From positions 1 to 9,283 of the forward strand of contig SKQX01000097.1 of the NCBI GenBank assembly GCA_007118795.1: 9,283 nucleotides of DNA, given 5' to 3'. This document shows positions 6,548 to 9,283 of the stretch, piece by piece (position 1 is the stretch's first letter; the number at the start of each line of letters is the position of its first letter). The stretch comes from Thermoflexales bacterium. GTDB lineage: Bacteria; Chloroflexota; Anaerolineae; B4-G1. The notes below the pieces were generated by a model. The model ran no database searches. It saw only the letters and a program-made list of their open reading frames with translations, and was not told the origin of the DNA. The position numbers and the translations under genes are program-made.

Positions 6548-7965
6548 GACGCCACCCGTTCCCCGTGGGCCAGTAGGGTGTCCACCATGGCGGGATCCCT
6601 TCCTTCGGCGTACACTCGCAGCACCGGTTCCGTGCCCGATGGCCGGATCAGGAGCCAGGACTCGTCGGCCAGCAGATACTTGACACCGTCAAGGCTATCG
6701 ACGGCGGTCACAGCCTCACCTGCCAGGGAGCCTGGCGCGTCATTCAGGAGCCGCTCGACCATCTCCGCCTTGGCGACGCGGGTGTGGAGTGGGATGTCGC
6801 GGCGAGCGTAGTACGCGGGCCCCACCGTGTCGTGGAGTTCTGCCACCAGCTCCTCCAGAGGCGTGTCGGTGAAGGCCATGATCTCCAGGAGCAGAAGCCC
6901 CATTAACACGCCATCTCCCTCCGGTATATGCCCGCGAATGCTCAGGCCTCCCGACTCCTCGCCGCCAATGAGCACGTCGTCGTTAAGCATACAGTCGGCG
7001 ATGTGGTTGAAACCCACGGGGGTCTCGATCACAGGCAGATCGTAGCGCGCGGCCAGGCGGTCCACCATCCTGGTGGTGGAGATGCTCTTCACCACGGTGC
7101 CGGTCCAGCCCCGTTCCTCAACCAGGTAGCGGAGGGCCAGGGCGAAGATGTGATGAGGATCGACGAACTCGCCCTGCGCGTCCATGGCCCCGATGCGGTC
7201 TCCATCCCCGTCCGTAGCCAGCCCCAGGTCCGCGTGGTGGGCCTGGATGGCGGCGCCCAGGGCGCTTAAGTAGCGGGCCACTGGCTCCGGGTGGATGCCG
7301 CCGAATCCGGGGTTCATCTCGCCCCGGATCTCGTACGTGCGGCAGCGGGTTCGCGCGAGCATGTCGGCGATGCACTTCCGCCCCGATCCGTACATAGCGT
7401 CGGCCACCACCCGCAGTTCACTTGACGAGACCACGTCCATATCGATCAATTGCCCCAGGTGCTCGTAGTACGCCCAGGCCGGGTCAAAGCGGCGGATCAG
7501 TTCCTGGTCGAGGGCCGTCTCGTAGTCCATCACGTTGGGCCAGCGGGCGCGCTCCTGATTCCGGGTCAGGTAGCTCTCAATCCGCTCCGCCTGCTCCGGA
7601 AGCGCAGCCCCTCCGAAAGCGGCCTTCAGCTTGATGCCGTTGTAGCGCGGCGCGTTGTGACTGGCCGTGATCATCACGCCCGCCGTCGCCTCCTTATGCA
7701 CTACCGCATAGGAGATCGCCGGACTCGGCGCGTCGGCGCGCGTCAGGTGCGCTACCACGCCGTTGCCGGCCAGCACCCGCGCCACCTCCGAAGCGTAGCG
7801 GTCCGACAGAAAGCGGGTGTCGAACCCGATAACCACCTCGGCTTCGCCTGTTGCCTCGTCGCGCACATAATCGGCAATGGCCTGGGCCACCAACCGAACG
7901 TTTGCGAACGTGAAGGTCTCCGATATGACGGCACGCCATCCATCTGTTCCGAATCTGATGGTCAC
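6544..7965 (-). CDS. Phosphoglucomutase/phosphomannomutase family protein
   Basis: This 473-residue cytoplasmic enzyme belongs to the alpha-D-phosphohexomutase superfamily, which interconverts hexose 1- and 6-phosphates through a phosphoserine and a bisphosphate intermediate. All four signature loops are seen: the phosphoserine loop TASHNAPRYNGIK (Ser102), the metal loop TDGDGDR (Asp252, Asp254, Asp256), the sugar-specificity loop GGEESGGLS (334-342), and the phosphate-binding loop RPSGTEP (441-447). The N-terminus IRFGTDGWR is the usual first strand. Length is normal for the family. Glucose versus mannose or glucosamine cannot be settled; the GEESGG loop fits a phosphoglucomutase/phosphomannomutase. 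The GTG start at 7965 is fixed by AGGAGA 5 nt upstream and by the conserved N-terminus. It is the first gene after the strong promoter at 8294-8321, at the end of a leader of about 320 nt, and its stop overlaps the Dgk-type gene. Confidence 0.95.
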   Translation of the reverse strand: MTIRFGTDGWRAVISETFTFANVRLVAQAIADYVRDEATGEAEVVIGFDTRFLSDRYASEVARVLAGNGVVAHLTRADAPSPAISYAVVHKEATAGVMITASHNAPRYNGIKLKAAFGGAALPEQAERIESYLTRNQERARWPNVMDYETALDQELIRRFDPAWAYYEHLGQLIDMDVVSSSELRVVADAMYGSGRKCIADMLARTRCRTYEIRGEMNPGFGGIHPEPVARYLSALGAAIQAHHADLGLATDGDGDRIGAMDAQGEFVDPHHIFALALRYLVEERGWTGTVVKSISTTRMVDRLAARYDLPVIETPVGFNHIADCMLNDDVLIGGEESGGLSIRGHIPEGDGVLMGLLLLEIMAFTDTPLEELVAELHDTVGPAYYARRDIPLHTRVAKAEMVERLLNDAPGSLAGEAVTAVDSLDGVKYLLADESWLLIRPSGTEPVLRVYAEGRDPAMVDTLLAHGERVAS

Positions 7966-8288
7966 GCTGATCTCCTCGAGAGCTGCTAGTAGGGTCGCCG
8001 CCTCTGATCGCTCGCCCTAGTGGCGGGCGCCTCGAAACGTGGTTCGGCCCTGAACGGCGGCCACAACGGTTTCCGCCACCACCGGGGCCGCGGGCCCTGT
8101 CCTCTACCTGCCTGCTGAGGCCCGGGTGGATCGGATCGAGTCCTGCATCCGGACGGCGGCTGCGCATCCTGGGGTCCTGCACTTGGAGGACCCCTTCGCC
8201 GCACCCGTGGACCACCCGGCAGGCCCAATCGGCGCGCGTCCCCAGCAGAGCGCGCTGGTGCTATCGGCTCGTCCGGGGCCTTCTCGGT
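7966..8288 (-). promoter_or_regulatory. Long structured 5' leader or embedded small RNA
   Basis: This gene-free stretch would form a transcript of about 320 nt between the promoter at 8294-8321 and the mutase start. I see three sets of complementary arms. First, 8276-8281 pairs with 8221-8226 (6 bp), enclosing a hairpin of 8254-8258 with 8242-8246 and a 7-nt loop. Second, 8212-8219 pairs with 8122-8129 (8 bp), enclosing 8198-8202 with 8156-8160 (5 bp), which encloses a perfect 8-bp hairpin of 8187-8194 with 8171-8178 and an 8-nt loop. These last three are properly nested. No U-tract follows any of them. I could not match it to 6S RNA, SRP RNA, tmRNA, RNase P RNA or a known riboswitch. In GC-rich DNA short arms arise easily by chance, so the structure is suggestive only. 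Frames open through it give Arg/Pro/Gly-rich peptides that do not look like proteins. Confidence 0.4.
7971..7976 (-). promoter_or_regulatory. Ribosome binding site of the mutase gene
   Basis: AGGAGA lies 5 nt upstream of the GTG at 7965. It decides the choice of GTG as start and leaves the long upstream stretch untranslated in that frame. Confidence 0.7.
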
Positions 8289-8293
8289 AGCCG

Positions 8294-8321
8294 ATTATAG
8301 CCCACAGAGCGTCCGTGTCAA
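8294..8321 (-). promoter_or_regulatory. Consensus sigma-70 promoter
   Basis: Reading the minus strand, TTGACA (8321-8316) is followed after 16 nt by TATAAT (8299-8294). Both hexamers match the consensus exactly; the spacer is 1 nt shorter than the optimum of 17, and there is no extended -10 TG. Transcription would start near 8288 and run left into the mutase gene. It sits in the gap after glutamine synthetase, where an operon promoter is expected, in otherwise very GC-rich surroundings. Confidence 0.75.
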
Positions 8322-8346
8322 AACGCGACGGCTTGGGTGGAGGCCC

Positions 8347-8363
8347 AGGAGCCCGGGGCTCCT
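8347..8363 (-). terminator. Candidate terminator hairpin after glutamine synthetase
   Basis: A perfect 7-bp inverted repeat (AGGAGCC and GGCTCCT) with a 3-nt loop lies about 40 nt after the glutamine synthetase stop. Just before it, CCTGG and CCAGG form a second weaker stem. No U-tract follows directly; the only T run is the TTTT beside the -35 box at about 8320-8323. It could end the upstream transcript or be a processing structure. Confidence 0.4.
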
Positions 8364-8404
8364 TCGGGACCCTGGTTGTGCGGCCAGGTCCGGCTCCGGA
8401 TCCC

Positions 8405-9283
8405 CTAACAGTCGAAGTAGAGCGCCATCTCGTAGGGGTGCGGGCGGTTCCGAACCTGGTAGTACTCCTCCTCCAGCTTAAACTGGATCCAACGCTCGAT
8501 GAGATCCTCGTGGAAGACGCCCCCAGTCAGTAGGAAGTCGTGGTCCTGCTCCAACGCGCTCAGGGCTTCCTTCAGTGTGTTGGGCAGCGGCTTGATGTCC
8601 GCCCTCCTCTCCTCCGACCAGGCGAAGACGTCGGCGTCGATGGGGCCGAACCCGGCCTCCGCGGGGTCGATCTCCCGCCGTATCCCGTCCAGACCCGCCA
8701 GGAGTTGCGCCGCCAGGGCGAGGTACACGTTGCACGTCGCGTCCGGCGGTCGGAACTCGATGCGTACCTCGTCGGGTTGGGTGCAGTAGGTGGGGATCCG
8801 CACGGCGGCGCTCCGATTGCCGATCGAGAAGAAGGCGTTGACGGGGGCCTCGAAACCGGGAACCAACCGGCGGTACGAGTTGGTGCTGGGATTGGTCAGG
8901 GCCAGCAGCGCCGGACCGTGGTCCAGCAGGCCGCCGATGTAGTGGAGAGCGGTCTCGCTCAGCAATCCGTACCCCTGGGGATCGTAGAAGACGTTGCGGT
9001 CGCCCTTGAACAGGTGCTGGTGGAAGTGCATCCCCGACCCCGCCTCGCCATAGAGTGGCTTGGGCATGAAAGTGGCCGTCTGACCGTGGGCGTGGGCCGT
9101 CATGTGGATCACGTACTTGATCATCATCGTCGCGTCGCCGGCCTCCAGCAGCCCCATCAGCGAGGTCTCGATCTCGCACTGGCCCGGCCCCCCGACCTCG
9201 TGATGGTGGTACCGTACTGGCACGCCCATCCTCCTCAACCGCACGGTCATCTCGCTCCGCTGGTTGTGGAGTGCGTCCTTCGG
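8405..9283 (-). CDS. glnA: Type I glutamine synthetase, C-terminal part (5' end beyond right edge)
   Basis: The frame is open to the right edge and ends with TAG at 8407-8405, giving the last 292 residues. The enzyme makes glutamine from glutamate, ammonia and ATP, as a cytoplasmic dodecamer. In order: HHHEVGGPGQCEIE (metal-binding Glu), MPKPLYGEAGSGMHFHQHL (ATP/glutamate site His), NPSTNSYRRLVPGFEAP (glutamate-binding flap), NRSAAVRIP, RIEFRPPDATCNVYLALAAQ, LLAGLDGI, and a GSI-type C-terminus from GGVFHEDLIERWI to PHPYEMALY. Catalytic motifs are intact. The loop that carries the adenylylated Tyr in E. coli GlnA (NLYDLP) reads DVFAWSEER here with no Tyr, so control by adenylylation is unlikely. 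The ATG at 9250 is internal: the 11 codons upstream of it continue the family sequence. It appears to end its own transcription unit before the terminator and promoter that follow. Confidence 0.95.
   Translation of the reverse strand, partial: PKDALHNQRSEMTVRLRRMGVPVRYHHHEVGGPGQCEIETSLMGLLEAGDATMMIKYVIHMTAHAHGQTATFMPKPLYGEAGSGMHFHQHLFKGDRNVFYDPQGYGLLSETALHYIGGLLDHGPALLALTNPSTNSYRRLVPGFEAPVNAFFSIGNRSAAVRIPTYCTQPDEVRIEFRPPDATCNVYLALAAQLLAGLDGIRREIDPAEAGFGPIDADVFAWSEERRADIKPLPNTLKEALSALEQDHDFLLTGGVFHEDLIERWIQFKLEEEYYQVRNRPHPYEMALYFDC

Noticed and set aside
4860..6811. Two plus-strand frames of about 300 and 350 codons opposite the deoxynucleoside kinase genes and the mutase.
   Set aside because: They are shadows of intact, motif-bearing minus-strand genes.
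8122..8219. A possible small SRP RNA, because a roughly 100-nt single stem is present.
   Set aside because: The conserved apical GGAA loop and the AGCAGC side of the SRP Alu/S domain are absent.
8200..8220. A GGGTGGTCC-like stretch in the leader resembling the T-box GGGTGGNACC.
   Set aside because: The match breaks at the tRNA-pairing core, no specifier stem or terminator is apparent, and the downstream gene is not an amino-acid gene.
7694..8228. Minus-strand frames running from the leader into the mutase gene.
   Set aside because: They are rich in Arg, Gly and Pro, have no family resemblance, and overlap the mutase in the wrong frame.
9248..9250. ATG at 9250 as the start of the glutamine synthetase gene.
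   Set aside because: The codons between 9250 and the right edge continue the conserved family sequence, so the gene begins outside the window.

Overview
The window is GC-rich bacterial chromosome. Every gene I can support lies on the minus strand, so transcription runs from high to low coordinates. No tRNA, rRNA, CRISPR array, insertion sequence or phage gene is visible. The gene content (housekeeping metabolism, a GAF/PAS histidine kinase, a Dgk/Dck-type kinase pair and a trypsin-like protease whose N-terminal domain carries an NVVGVG motif) together with the GC-rich bias would fit Chloroflexota. That placement is an inference, because no phylogenetic marker is complete enough to settle it.

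Layout, in transcription order. (1) 9283-8405: C-terminal part of a type I glutamine synthetase, cut by the right edge. (2) 8404-7966: a 439-nt gene-free stretch holding a candidate terminator hairpin, a perfect-consensus sigma-70 promoter (TTGACA, 16 nt, TATAAT) pointing left, and a leader of about 320 nt with nested complementary arms. (3) 7965-5606: a phosphoglucomutase/phosphomannomutase, then by a 4-nt GTGA overlap a deoxynucleoside kinase of the Bacillus Dgk type with a C-terminal extension of about 105 residues. (4) 5429-1971: a second deoxynucleoside kinase (Dck type), a soluble GAF-PAS histidine kinase and an AlaX-type alanyl-tRNA editing protein, joined by 8-nt and 4-nt overlaps and so very probably translationally coupled. 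(5) 1887-1027: a metallo-beta-lactamase-fold protein whose metal-binding residues are mostly replaced. (6) 883-1: a small protein and a trypsin-like protease (cut by the left edge) that overlap by 8 nt and share one N-terminal domain.

Taken together, the promoter at 8294-8321 probably drives a long unit joining sugar-phosphate metabolism, deoxynucleoside salvage, a cytoplasmic two-component sensor and tRNA quality control. The kinase has no response regulator beside it within the window. The least ordinary parts are the structured leader, the degenerate metallo-beta-lactamase, the Dgk extension, and the tandem pair in which the protease's N-terminal domain also exists as a separate protein. 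I do not see a demonstrably new multi-gene system; the protease pair comes closest to one.
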